From contig JAPFBL010000068.1 of assembly GCA_026182355.1 (NCBI GenBank), positions 5,893,001 to 5,957,000 on the forward strand: 64,000 nucleotides of DNA, in the 5' to 3' direction. The translations under genes and the position numbers were made by a program. Positions 20,952 through 32,300 of the stretch are shown here, one piece after another (position 1 is the stretch's first letter; every line of letters starts with the position of its first letter). The notes below the pieces were generated by a model. The model was not told where the DNA came from and did not search any database. It saw nothing but the letters and a program-made list of their open reading frames with translations. The stretch is from Hermatobates lingyangjiaoensis (lineage: Eukaryota > Arthropoda > Insecta > Hemiptera > Hermatobatidae).

Positions 20952-23900
20952 GTCTTCTAGAACAGAGTTGGTATTATTTAACATTTATATCTAAAGAAGA
21001 TTATTATTGTCAGTACTGCTAAAATTGTTAATAATATTATTATAAAAATATACCACCTAAACTTCTACGATTTATACGGTACTAGTTGAAACGAAAGAGA
21101 TAAAAAAAAACACTTATTTAACAATTACATATTGTTTCTTCATAATTATATGATAATGTAAAACACAATATGCAGTATTATAATAAGTATTCTCACAAAT
21201 CAATGTCAACACAATAGTAAGTTCTAGTTACTAGATTTCGTATCCACACAAGTTCCTCTTTTGTCAATCACTAGATCTGATTAGTATTGAGCCCCACCAG
21301 GTATCTGATAATTATACAATATCTATATCTATATATATATCAGAAGGGTCTTTCAAAGACAATAAATAAAGTAAATGATGAATCCATGTTTACTTGACAT
21401 TATTACTATTCTTGTTTGTTTCCGTTTCTGTTAATAGTTTCATTATATCTGAGTATATAAAGTCAGTTTTTGTTTCCCTTCATATAAACACAAAATGTAG
21501 TTTTATTTACTTCATGACACATATATTCACGTGTTTATGACAATTTATTTATTTTAAATTTAGAGGTAAATTTAATTTGAGTGGATGCGATGAACAATAA
21601 CTTGAATTGGCCCCCAGAGCAAGTAAATGTAAGCTACCCAACCTATGTGTGGGTATACTGGGGATAATTAATTAAGTAATTAACCAGAGTACTAAAGTGG
21701 CTACTCTTTGTTTAAGAGAAACAAATATGTATCAAGACTGTGTCTCACATTTTCAACAAGTACTTAAGAAGTCAATGTTTTAAATGAAAGCTCGTGGGGG
21801 CTTTAAACGATTCCTCGTGGGGAATATGTATTCTGAGAAACTATAATAGGATCTTCTAAATGAGTAATACAAGTAGTAAAGGACTTAGGCATGTCTCGCC
21901 GGCAGTAGGTGCTCTCAAACATGACTCCACTAAGAAACAAGTTTTTCTAAATTGAAAACAAACAAGCCACTAGAGTTCGTTAATAAGTCCAGGTATGTTT
22001 AGTGGTTATGGCAGCTGCCAACATAGTTATGTTTGAAATAGATTTCGTAGAGCAACAAATGAACTATTTTTTAATATTCAATTTTATTATTAAGTTATAA
22101 ATTACATAATATATATTTTTTTGTTTCATAATTTAATTATAGATAATTATATATGATCAAACCACAATATGAAATGAGGAGGGGGGGGGGGGCAAACCAA
22201 GATTTTTCAACCGTAAGAAGCGGTCTTCATCAGAGTCAAAAACCCAACAGTTCAAGTTTTTCGTCTGAGTCAAAAATTAAACCGACCAATAGAAACCCAA
22301 GAGTTGGGTTTTTGACTGACGAAGAACACTTGAAAGATCTCAGTCTTTTTTTTTCATTTCATATTGGGGTTTGATCATTGATTGTTATTTCACGTGTTTA
22401 TGTGAAATCTTGTTATTAATTACACATATTGATTGTGCACATAATAAACTGAAGTATTTTTAAATAAAGAATAGTGTCTCATGAATAAAATTAATTTGGA
22501 AAAACTGACATATATACAGGTTCTGAAACCCATGAATTCATTTTGAATAAAAATTTTATGATAATGTCAGGCTGGATGGGAATGTACCTAAAATGTAGGT
22601 ACTTGTCTCACTGTTTGATAGGATATATATCCCCAGAAACTGAAGAATGAGAAAGGCACTTTACCGTGAAAATGTTAATTTTTTCCCCTCTTCTTTCGTA
22701 AGTCTAGAAATTTGATATTTATATAAAATATAGAAATTAATATGGCTTCCACATTAGAAAATTTTCATGAATTTCTGATTATTCACGAATAATGATCAAG
22801 ATGGAACATAGCACTACAAACACAACAAGTAAGTTCCAACTTTAGTAAGATATGTTCATAAAAATTATTTTTTTTTATAAAAGTAACAATCATTAGCAAT
22901 TATCAATTGAAATAATTCAGAGTTTAAGATATTTTTGTCCATAAACAATATTTTTTTATTGTTTAAACCAATCTCCTAGCGGGTGATAACGTCAGTCATT
23001 TACAGGCTTTTTGTTCGATAGGTGGTTTTACATTGGGAGTCGTAAATTTTGCCTAACACCAGTTCATTTCGAGTAGGGATCTTTAACGAGTACCTGACAT
23101 CGTACAGGCTTGGGACCAACGGCTTAACGTCCTCTCCGAGGAACGACGTACTCAGATTTATTCACCACCGGAGAGAATAAATCCAGGGCCAGGTGGGGAT
23201 CGAACCCCGGACTACCAGCCCAGAGGCGAGTACGTTAAACTCTAAGCTAACCTGGCCCCATTCATAAACAATTATGTAGATATCATTGAAAATAAATTGT
23301 TTTGGTAAAAAATGTACCATCAAACGAGTTATCATATTTTCAGTTGATTTATCATGAATCTATCTTAGACACTTCAGAATATTCATTTTTGAATGAACCT
23401 TATCATTTTCTATATTTGTATTACTATGAAAGTAATAGATCCAGTATTTCCAGGCAAATTGAAAATATACCATATGAAGTAATATGAATGGTTTCTTTAT
23501 TATTAACGTTTCTATTTTATTAATTCTATCAAATGAAATGATTATTAAATAAATTAGACAATGTAATTAAGTCGAAAACTGCCACAGCTGTTTGAAACGC
23601 TTCGGATTATGTTTCTTATCCCATTTGTTCCATTTTATGATTTGATTTGAATATTGTTTTACACTGAGGGTGCAAACAAATTCTTATTTATTTGTTATCG
23701 TTACTTGGACTGGTTTTATGATTGGCAATGTTTTCATTACTGATTCAAATTCAGTCAAAAGCTACACATACGAACAGGTCAATTACATTTTCATCAAAGC
23801 TCCAATTGGAAATTTAAAATAAATTAATTAAACAGTTTTAATTAAATTAACTTAAAGTGTGAACCAATCGCGATATTTATTTTATTTAAGTATATTTAAA

Positions 23901-26900
23901 TAATTACATTACTTTTTTTGTAAATGCCAAAAAATTCATTGTAAAAATGATATCCAAAATTAACAATATGTATTGGGGGTTAAAAACCTGAATCAGGGTT
24001 TGCGTTTCTCTGATTCAAAATCTGATTCAAAATTTTGATAGAAAGTTTTCTAATTCTAAGGAAATCAACTTTTGAAGACCACTGAGTGCAGTAAAACAAG
24101 TCTGCAAAAATATAAAATTGTTCCGTATGTCCGTGTGTGTGTTTAGATTATCACAAAAACAAAAAAGACTTATAATCACCAATTTTATATTTAACTTTCT
24201 GTTAGCTTTGAGACAGAACAACAAAAATAGCAATCAGTATTTCGACTTTCATAGGACGTACTTTTTTTTTTTTCAAAGACAAATGGGTTTCTGCGAAACT
24301 AGTTTGTAATAAAGTAAACGAAAGTGGTGTGAATTTTTTCAAATGTCCTTAATTAAAATTCTTCTTTTTCACTATCTTTATTATTCAAAGGGAAACTACT
24401 TGTAATTTTCGACTTTCTACTCAGGAATACCTTCGATCTCTTGAGGTACATTGTAATATGAATTTTAATTTTGCAATTTTGCTATTGTTCAGGTTAATGC
24501 CGGTTAATCAGACGTGCCAAAAAGTGCCGGCACTTTTTGTGAGGTATTCTTGAAAAGAATATTATGACCAATTTTCCGTGTTTAACTGATTTCTAATTTA
24601 TCCCCTGTCATTTCTATTATTATTTTCCGCAAAATCTTTACATATTTATTACAAAAGGAATATTACTTACAACCTCTGTGGTACTAACAATATAATTTCA
24701 TGTTTCTGTATAATTATTATCTAGCATTTCTATTATTTTATGTAAATGGAAAATTCGAAAATATTCATATGAAAATATATAAATAATAATAATGAAGTCA
24801 CTTTTTATAATATCCACAACTGATAACCGAATCAAGGTGACAACATAAAGACTATGTAATTCTAACCGATTATGGGTAAGTGAAGTAATTGATGCGGATC
24901 AGTTTTATAAGTTAGTCATGTTAGAAGAATACATATTTCAAGTTCCTCAGTTATCAAAGAGTGGGTTAAGAACTGGTGCATATGTTGGTGTATGAGAGGC
25001 AAACACCATGTATGAGGCCAAACATGGCGCACTGATCGACATGTTGATTCATCTGCTCTTCTTGAAAGCTTTCGATAAATGGCTTCAGTAACCCATCAAC
25101 CAGTTGTTTGAACTCTATTTTCCTTACACGTGTCGTTACTAGTTTAATACTACCCAAGTTTCATTTAGAAATGGCTTGTAAGTTTTATTTATTATTTAAA
25201 TGCGTGACCACTAACCACTGACATGCACGTCAGAGCAGTTCTGAGCACTTCTTTGTGCTGTAAGTGCAGGCATTCACTTCTGGTTTAAAATGAAAATATT
25301 GATTTATTAGTTTTAAATCTAGATAGCAAACTTAATTGAAAGCTGTTTGATGGAAGACGTTGGCGTTCAGTCGGCGATGAGTGTTACGACTGCGTGCTGG
25401 GTCACCTGTCAGTTCAGTCTTCAATTCCTCTCTCTCGTAGTTAGTTGGCACATGTTTGGTGACTCTTGCCAAGACAAATAAATACCTTCCAATACCTCGT
25501 AACCGCTTACTACCACAATCGGTCATGCTTCGGATTATATAAAAAAATTAGCCAATTAATACATTTAAAAAACATTTAATTATTGATTCTTTTATTAATT
25601 AATTTTATATATTTTACAACCTGAATGACATTTATTTCAAAAATGTCACTATTCTTTAATATGAGATGCGATATATGAGACTATAATATAACAATTTTAA
25701 TATACCTCCGAGCAAAGAAACGAAAGCTTCAGGCAGCGGTGACCGCTACATCAATATCCTAATGTGGATTAGTCTAATCTGTAGTAAGATAAACATTTTC
25801 TTGGCGAAATCTTTAGAACAAGGGTCGTGGACAATCTGGAAATGGACTGCATACTTGATGAAGAAGCAAAAGACACCGAACTGACTGTCTTACGAAATAG
25901 CAGCTCTTCTTAAATTCAATAGCTATAAGTTGCTTATGAAAAATAATTGTGGTATCTCTACTCAACCAATTAGGCATTACATGCCAAACTTGTGAACACT
26001 ATCTTACCTCGAAATCATAATTCTCACCTCTCAGAGTATAGTTCTACGGTTAAACAAGTATCTTCAAATTTTATTTAACCGAAAGTAGAACCATGATACC
26101 TATGACTTGACAAAGATGTATCCAATACAAATCAAGAAAAGTTATGATATTTCATCAGTCATCTTCATGAGGTCTTCAGTCTATAAACTTTCATTTCATT
26201 TACGTTTTCCTTTGATTTCTGACTCGATTTTATCAGTGTAGTTTCATAAAATTTCATTAGTAATGATCTCTACAAGTTTTACCAAAACAGTTGTTGCCTG
26301 TCCGGTACAAAAAGGGAAGGTTAACCAAACTAAAAACTTAATACATTATTCATATCTATGTAAAGTTCTTAAAAACTGACTCAGCCGATCAGTTTATAAT
26401 GAATGCAGATTTTAAATAAAATCATGTTGATTTAGAAGAAATGTTGAATATTTGATTGCTTCAGATGACCCGACACTTCCAAGAATTCTAGGAATGTACT
26501 TCGTGCTGAAAGCGGTCGCTCTCATTCACTGCACACTGTTCATTCACTACATTCCGTAAGTAGGCCTCTCGGCTGCCAGATATGAGTGGAAGTTTGTTTG
26601 ATTTTAGTGACTGCTTCTTATTTTTGCAGGGTAATCAGTATGGGGATATGCTCCATTGCACTGACCATGGTCATGTACTTGGTCGAGTCTCTTTACTTCC
26701 ATACCGCCAGTGTTGGATTCTTCATAGTATTCCCTTGTGTCCTCAATGGTAACATCTTATTATTTATTATCCATTTTTTAATTAAATCATAAATCACTAT
26801 CATACATTGATATTTTTAAGCAAATGACATTTTTTCTCGGAAACCAGTTAATGAGTGTTAGCATATTTCCTTATTTCAGTTGTATTGTGTAATGTTCTTT

Positions 26901-27622
26901 TCAATTTGCTATTTTTAAATATGAATTGTCCTTTCGATTGCATATCAATCAAATTAATAAGTATTTATTAATTTATTGTATTTATTGTATTAAGTATTGT
27001 ATTGTATTGTATTACGTACAATAAGTATTTATTGTATTAATTTATACAGATGTAAGCTAGTAACAGTGAAACATGCACAAAACGGCAGGCGACGCTTACA
27101 ATCAAAGGAATTCAAAAAACCATTGCCGTTGCTCTAGCCACTCGCTTTTCTTTCTCTCTCCTTCTCATGAAGGCTTTCAATAAAGTATGAAGAAAGTGTC
27201 TGCTCTGTTCTTTTCTTGTGCTCTTACTTTATTATGATAGTCTTTAGAAACCTACACTTCATACGATATAAAGGAATTAGGGAAAAGTGTTGTAGTTATC
27301 GATAATACTCGCTGCTAATGAACTAATTTAGGAGCTAGAAAGGAATGTTTCTATTGATTTCTTATAGATAATTATATTGAAACCAGGAATTATGAAAGCT
27401 TCAAAACTTCCCCTGATTTCTTTATTTATTGCGGAATTATTTCTCTATCTAAAGAAACATGATTTTATTTACGCGAAAGAAACCAATTCAATGCGACTCA
27501 TTTTGAATATTACGCTATATATATATAAAGAATTTTCAAAAAACTCACAAAAAGTAAATCACTGACACTCACTATATTTCGATGTCTTCTCATCCGAAAT
27601 AGCTGTTAATGGTTCCAAAAGC

Positions 27623-27670
<48 letters not shown>

Positions 27671-28188
27671 CTTTAAATTACACAAAGCACGACACAGAAA
27701 AGAGAATACAAAGAAAACTTACAGAATTCAATATTTCGAACTGTTGTTCGTCATCAGGAGAGTAGACTAGTAGAGAGGACGAAGTGAGAGAGATCTCCCC
27801 ACGTCGAAGAACGGAGCGCGAATATATATATATATTCGTGTATGAGGGCAGCAAATCTTCATGTAGGCATATTTCACTAAAACGTACCGCAGCTTCGGCA
27901 TTCACAACTTTCAAACTCAGCTGTTCTAGTCTCCTGACAATCCTACGGCTAGGGGTAGGTAACTCCCAATTGAGTTGTCCAAAGGACATTAAGAAACTTT
28001 TTAAAGTGTTTTTAAAAAGTTTCTTAATGTACTTTGGACAACTCAATTGGGAGTTACCTACCCCTAGCCGTAGGATTGTCAGGAGACTAGAACAGCTGAG
28101 TTTGAAAGTTGTGAATGCCGAAGCTGCGGTACATTTTAATGAAATATATATATATCTTATGGTGTGGAAAACCGCTCCAATAATCCAA

Positions 28189-28232
<44 letters not shown>

Positions 28233-29952
28233 AAAGATCTTATTATTTTCTCATTTCTTATTGTGGTTTGGACGTTGATTATTATTTCACGTGTTTATTA
28301 TGGAATCTTGTTTTATATATATATATATATATAAACTTGATTCACAAAATGAACATACATAAAAGAAATTACAGAAATTCACTATTACAGTTTGACTGTC
28401 TCGTCATCAGGAAGATAGATGTGAGTCGCTTCACAGACAGGTGATGACTAAAGTGACGAAGAGGCTCTAAATGCTTTGGAGAAGAAATAAGGGAAAATAA
28501 TGATCTGAGATTAGCTGGTTTAGGTTGGATATAGAAGGTGCCTCTGTGAGGACAGAAGAAGTACAGGAGGATCAAGATGTTATAGGGAAAAACTCTGTGA
28601 TACTTTGTCTAGTACATCTATCCTAACTATAAATCACATCATTATACCTGTTAACTAGGCAGTCGACATATAGTAGTGCCTATTTGTGATCTCTTTTATG
28701 TTTGTTCATTCAGTGAATTAAGTTTATATACTATTTTACTTTATCGGTACTAGGTCCAGCGTGGAACAGTTCTCAGAAAACACCTTAGGCCAACGTTTCG
28801 CACATCCCAGATGTATATCCCTGAAGATACGAGTATATCAGTACAGAATTAATTGCCTTGGACATGAAAAAAATATGTTACATTATGTATATGACTACAT
28901 ATTATTGCTTTCGTATTTTGGTTTGCTGAAAGTATTTATAAAGCCCTGGAGATGTCTAGAGATATATACGAAGTTGATCGAAAGGTCTTTTGAAAATTGA
29001 GAATATGTTCACGCTGTACCATAACTCCATAAAGTAAAATAGTGTCGACTAAATGTGTTCGAGATGAGATAACATTGATATGTATATATACACACAAAAA
29101 ATAACCGGTCCTCGAGGACAGACTTCAAATTACACAAAAAGAGCACATAGAAAAAAATACTAACACAACTCTCTTCTATATTTCAACTCTCATGGTCATC
29201 AGAGGATGGAAGTGGCTCGCCCAGCCGTCAGTCAAACACTGAGATCAAGACTTAGCTAGACAATGAGTACTTATCTGATGGCCGGTGGGCCACTTCTACC
29301 CTCGGATGACGATAACAGTCGAAATATAGAAGTTCACTTCTTACAAGTGGGCTTTCCGTAAAATTTGATATATATTATATAAAATTTTTGAGTAAGAACA
29401 GTAGCAAAAAGGATTGGAGCAAAGCGAAATGTAAAAGGAAGGGTTGGTCAAATTAACTCCTCATTTGTTTACAAACGGTTCATTTCTTTCTTTAATGACG
29501 AAGTTGTCAATAAAGCAAAGTAAGTTATTGTCATTTTCCTTCTGTATGTTTAATTAGTTTTGTCAATTTATTTCGTTCTTTGGATTGTTTCTGATAGTGA
29601 CGTATAGTCCAGTAATTTGCAAACCAAGTATGAAATATACATCCATTATCAGTCAGGGTATCTAAATTGAATAGAATTGTATAAACAGAGTTCTTACTAA
29701 TAAAATTCGTTTACAAAAAAATCTTAATCACTTAACTGGTGTTATTTGACGTGAGTGGTGACCAGTTTTTGTCAACTTTCATATGCGATTTCTTAACCTG
29801 TTTGGCTTGTTGTAGGGATAACCCTGGCAGGATTGGCCTACCTACCATATTGTTATAAGAAGTCATCCAATGAAATGGACGACGAAAACATGGAACTACT
29901 CAGACAGATGTCTGTATACAGGAAGAAGAAGATGCAAAAGAAGAACCGGTAG
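20819..29952 (+). CDS. ERG28: ERG28-like ER membrane protein, four coding exons
   Basis: Coding exons are 20819-about 20951, 26465-26555, 26630-26748 and 29816-29952; internal phases are consistent (1, 2, 1). The product is about 159 residues (human: 140). Exon 1 has FRGWIAFVAFMDLGVSFRSF, matching the SWLV...LQSF segment of ERG28 without gaps. Later blocks are RILGMYFVL, VMYLVESLYFHTASVGFF and GITLAGLAYL, giving about four hydrophobic segments. The C-terminus QKKNR carries a KKxx dilysine ER-retrieval motif, as in human ERG28 (QKKRN). Known role: ERG28 tethers the sterol C-4 demethylation enzymes in the ER. A charged insert of about 20 residues before the end is extra. Pairwise identity is low, so the call rests on spacing and motifs. 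The first donor is uncertain. Confidence 0.78.
20967..22154. other. ERG28-like intron 1, first part: nothing recognised
   Basis: AT-rich intron sequence with short (AT)n runs at about 21325. No exon or element identified. Confidence 0.4.
22155..22376. mobile_element. 222-bp inverted-repeat insertion with two opposed hammerhead-like motifs
   Basis: Ends at 22155-22177 and 22354-22376 are inverted copies of GATCAAACC-starting sequence. On the - strand CTGATGA (22227-22233) is followed by one base, a stem ACCG/CGGT and GAAA. On the + strand CTGACGA (22316-22322) is followed by GAAA at 22332. A 12-base G run lies at 22181-22192 beside the left end. The right end plus flank (22354-22416) recurs at 28251-28313, so these belong to one family. 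Confidence 0.8.
22950..23262 (-). mobile_element. tRNA-derived SINE with 10-bp target-site duplication
   Basis: On the - strand the head (from 23259) is tRNA-like: GGGCCAG and CTGGCCC pair as an acceptor stem, and GGTTCGATCC is a pol III B box. A body follows with a GGACGTTAAGCCGTTGGTCC core, of a type I recall as common to invertebrate SINEs, ending in an A-rich tail. CATAAACAAT flanks it at 22940-22949 and 23263-23272. The exact flanks suggest a relatively recent insertion into the ERG28-like intron. Confidence 0.88.
23273..26464. other. ERG28-like intron 1, last part
   Basis: Mostly AT-rich sequence without recognised elements. Two GC-richer patches are exceptions: 24966-25157 (- strand frame of 63 codons containing LVDGLLKPFIESFQEEQM) and 25332-25526 (- strand frame, no family resemblance). 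Neither could be tied to a known protein. Confidence 0.4.
26465..26555 (+). CDS. ERG28: ERG28-like exon 2
   Basis: The acceptor is gcttcag and the donor CC|gtaagt (strong). It encodes DPTLPRILGMYFVLKAVALI and the following HCTLFIHYIP, the second hydrophobic segment. Its 91 nt make it too short to stand out as an open frame. Confidence 0.8.
26630..26748 (+). CDS. ERG28: ERG28-like exon 3
   Basis: The acceptor is tttttgcag, 74 bases after exon 2, and completes a split Pro codon. It encodes VISMGICSIALTMVMYLVES, then LYFHTASVGFFIVFPCVLN, which is aligned to the HFLSELFVYGTA block of ERG28. The donor is AATG|gtaaca, phase 1. Confidence 0.82.
26749..27623. other. ERG28-like intron 3, first part: nothing recognised
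   Basis: AT-rich, with a GTATT-rich low-complexity patch at about 26950-27040. No exon seen. Confidence 0.4.
27624..27669. repeat. (AT)n microsatellite
   Basis: About 22 AT units directly beside the hammerhead-like insertion at 27670-28190. Confidence 0.95.
27670..28191 (-). mobile_element. Palindromic Penelope-like insertion with hammerhead-like motif
   Basis: On the - strand CTGATGA (27751-27757) is followed by one base, a GAAC/GTTC hairpin and GAAATATTG. Upstream in the same orientation lie a short (AT)n tract and a coding segment. That segment sits in a palindrome with arms at 27869-28003 and 28013-28147 (about three mismatches). Each arm encodes the same peptide, with SRRIVRRLEQLSLKVVNAEA as its centre. 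(AT)n tracts flank both sides. Assignment to Penelope-like elements rests on this architecture and is inference. Confidence 0.65.
27869..28147. repeat. Near-perfect 279-bp palindrome
   Basis: Arms of 135 bases with a 9-base centre and about three mismatches. Both arms are coding-like: the - strand of the left arm and the + strand of the right arm give the same roughly 40-residue peptide, reading outward from the centre. Confidence 0.95.
28192..28229. repeat. (AT)n microsatellite
   Basis: About 19 TA units on the right side of the palindromic insertion. A shorter tract lies at about 28315-28333. Confidence 0.95.
28251..28430. repeat. Further fragment of the hammerhead-like family
   Basis: Bases 28251-28313 match 22354-22416 (shared ATTTCACGTGTTTAT). 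After an (AT)n tract, a - strand CTGATGA box lies at 28404-28410, followed by a GACAGTC segment, but the GAAA is lost (reads CAAA). A worn copy. Confidence 0.65.
29160..29350. repeat. Two opposed hammerhead-like motifs
   Basis: A - strand CTGATGA box (29196-29202) with GAAATATAGAAG (complement of 29173-29184), and a + strand CGGATGA box (29304-29310) with GAAATATAGAAG (29321-29332). In the second copy CTTCTA before the box pairs with TAGAAG after it, as helix I would. Confidence 0.7.
29816..29952 (+). CDS. ERG28: ERG28-like exon 4 (last)
   Basis: The acceptor is ttgttgtag; it completes a split Gly codon. It encodes GITLAGLAYLPYCYKK, a charged segment (NEMDDENMELLRQM) and the basic tail ending KKKMQKKNR, stop TAG at 29950. 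The nearest clear AATAAA downstream is at about 30612. Confidence 0.8.
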
Positions 29953-32299
29953 CATTGCTTTCTGCCAACAAGTGTTTTTATTTTAAATCTTTAGCAACTT
30001 TTCAACATCGCCTAACTTTCTACCATATTTAAATTATACAGAACTACGTAATAATTAACACTAGCCTGCAATCCCTTTTAAGATTGCTGCCTAAAAGCAG
30101 AATCCCTTATTTTTTTTATAAGGAAGAATTTTACTTTCTGCATAGGTTGATTAATGTATTATTATCAACTTTAGGCTTTAGTTGATAGATAGATTCAGTT
30201 GTTTTTTTTTTCAATTTTTTTGTTTCAATCAAAATTGCACAGGTTTTTCTCCATCAGGGGGTTTTAATTTTCTTTCACCTAATCAGCTGGCAACAACGTA
30301 GGTTTTTTATGCAGTGCCAAATATCAAATTTACTTAGATAAGATAAAATGCACTCTTAATCAGAGTGTAGCTCAGTATAACCAGAATAAGGTCATCAACT
30401 GTCTATCTATACAGAGAGGCTTTTGTGCTCTTTGCCTACAGGCCCTTGTAAATCTATATTTAATCTCTGTACTTTTTTGTTCTCGTTGGATGCATAAATG
30501 ACATCCAATTGAATGGAAGGGGTTTCAGTTTTTTATAATTTCTTCTGGTGAAGTTTTGGTGTAAAATATCCTCAAAAATTAGTTGATATATAGTTTAAAA
30601 AGTGTTAATGTAATAAAAGGAGTGTTTTTGGCTCGATTTCCCGATGACCGTTCGTTGATAATCCGTTAAACGTCAAAATTCCAGAAAGTCCTCAAAATAT
30701 TCATTTTCATGGAATTACAGTAAAAGTTCTAATTTTAGACTGCTGTTAGTCCCAGATTTTCTTCCTATTACAGTATTCGTATTCATATACAGTCATCATC
30801 AAAGAAAACCGTCGATTTTTGAAAAGAAAACGTATAATTCAAATCATAAAAAAACGGTTAAATTACATTAACTGGCTAGGCAAACAAATATAATAAACTT
30901 TTAACAACTTTAAAAAAAATATTTTTGAAAAATTTAAAATACATTTATTTTTAATTTGCAAATATTGCAGTTGGAAAATTCGTTTAAAAATAGTAATATA
31001 TACACAAAAAATGTAAAAACAATTACAACCTTAAAACCTCATTATGGTATACAATTATAGATTCTTTTGTTAAGTTTTTATGATTTCAATTTTTTTCGAT
31101 TTTCTATTTTTACACCCTCAAATGCCGCCACTCCCCCTCGCCTCTGATTTTCCATGACTTTAACGAGTCTTATTCGTAACATTATCATTAATGTCATTTA
31201 GAAGAGCTCTAAGAGCATGATTTTTCAGTACTTGTCCACGTCTAAATTTGTAAATGCTATAAACGATAAAAGATAAAAAAAATATTTACCAGAATATTCA
31301 AATTAAAATATTTTTTAAAAAAAAATGACCAGAGAATATCACATGTAATAGAATAACAACTTTATTTTCTATAACTTATATTTTTCTCTGTGACATCATC
31401 TAAGGCTTCAAAATTTTAAAATTTATTTTTAAATATAAAATTAGTGCTTGCCATTTGTTATTATTTTGGCATACACCAATCAGTCATCCAGATTTGCCCT
31501 TTATCATATTACTACTAATTCGTTAACCGTAAGAAGTTTCATTCTAACAAATTCTGATTCAGATGGGATTTTACGCAGTCACTTTTGAATATAGAAGTAC
31601 AAAAATCAAATACACAAGTATTACGGCAAATGAATGATTATTATTTATTGTTATCCCGTGGGAAGCCGAGGTGGATGCTGATTTACTCGACCTCTGAGTC
31701 GACACAATCACTGTGCATTACAGTTTCATTATAATAGTAATGCTTAATAGTGTCTAATTCATAACATGCAACCAAAAATAACTTCGTTCACGTAAGTAAT
31801 TTCGAAAGTTTTACAGAAAAACAAAAGTTTCCAATCATGTCTTTCAATCTTAATACGCAGGCTGTTTGGATAGTGTCTATTAATTTCAAAGGTAAAAAGA
31901 AATACATAATGCAACTGAAAATGCTAATATTCTTGAATTTAGTTTAGTTAATTCTACATCAGGTTCTTACATTATGCCTTACTCAAGTTTGACTTTTAAC
32001 GACTGACTGACTCTCTTTCTGGCTCTGCAGGACGGCTTGATGGTCCCTCAAAGGGACGGTGGGTGCAAGATTTCTACCTCCCTCAGGAAAAATAACTATG
32101 TGGTTAGAAGGATTTAGGAACTCGGGATACATACCAGCATCAAGTGTGCTATTCGACCAATGATAATAAAGCTCTTGAAAATAAATTGCTGTGATTAGTT
32201 TACTGGTAAGCAAGCAGGAGTATGAGGCGCACTGCGCTAATTTGAGCAAAGTCTAGTGTTTCCCGTTTGCTGGGTAGAGAAGTTCTGAGATATATTCAA
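29953..32299. other. Intergenic, no gene recognised
   Basis: AT-rich sequence downstream of the ERG28-like gene, presumably with its 3' UTR. A GC-richer patch at 31980-32250, directly before the LINE, has an 88-codon - strand frame without family resemblance and may be flanking transposon sequence. Confidence 0.4.
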
Positions 32300-32300
32300 C

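Noticed and set aside
22201..22374. 73-codon frame across the inverted-repeat insertion
   Set aside because: It is produced by the G run and stem sequences of a palindromic non-coding element and changes character across it.
27678..28278. 164- and 171-codon frames treated as whole genes
   Set aside because: Their length comes from reading through a palindrome and (AT)n tracts (IYIYIYIY). Only the roughly 40-residue shared segment looks genuinely protein-like.
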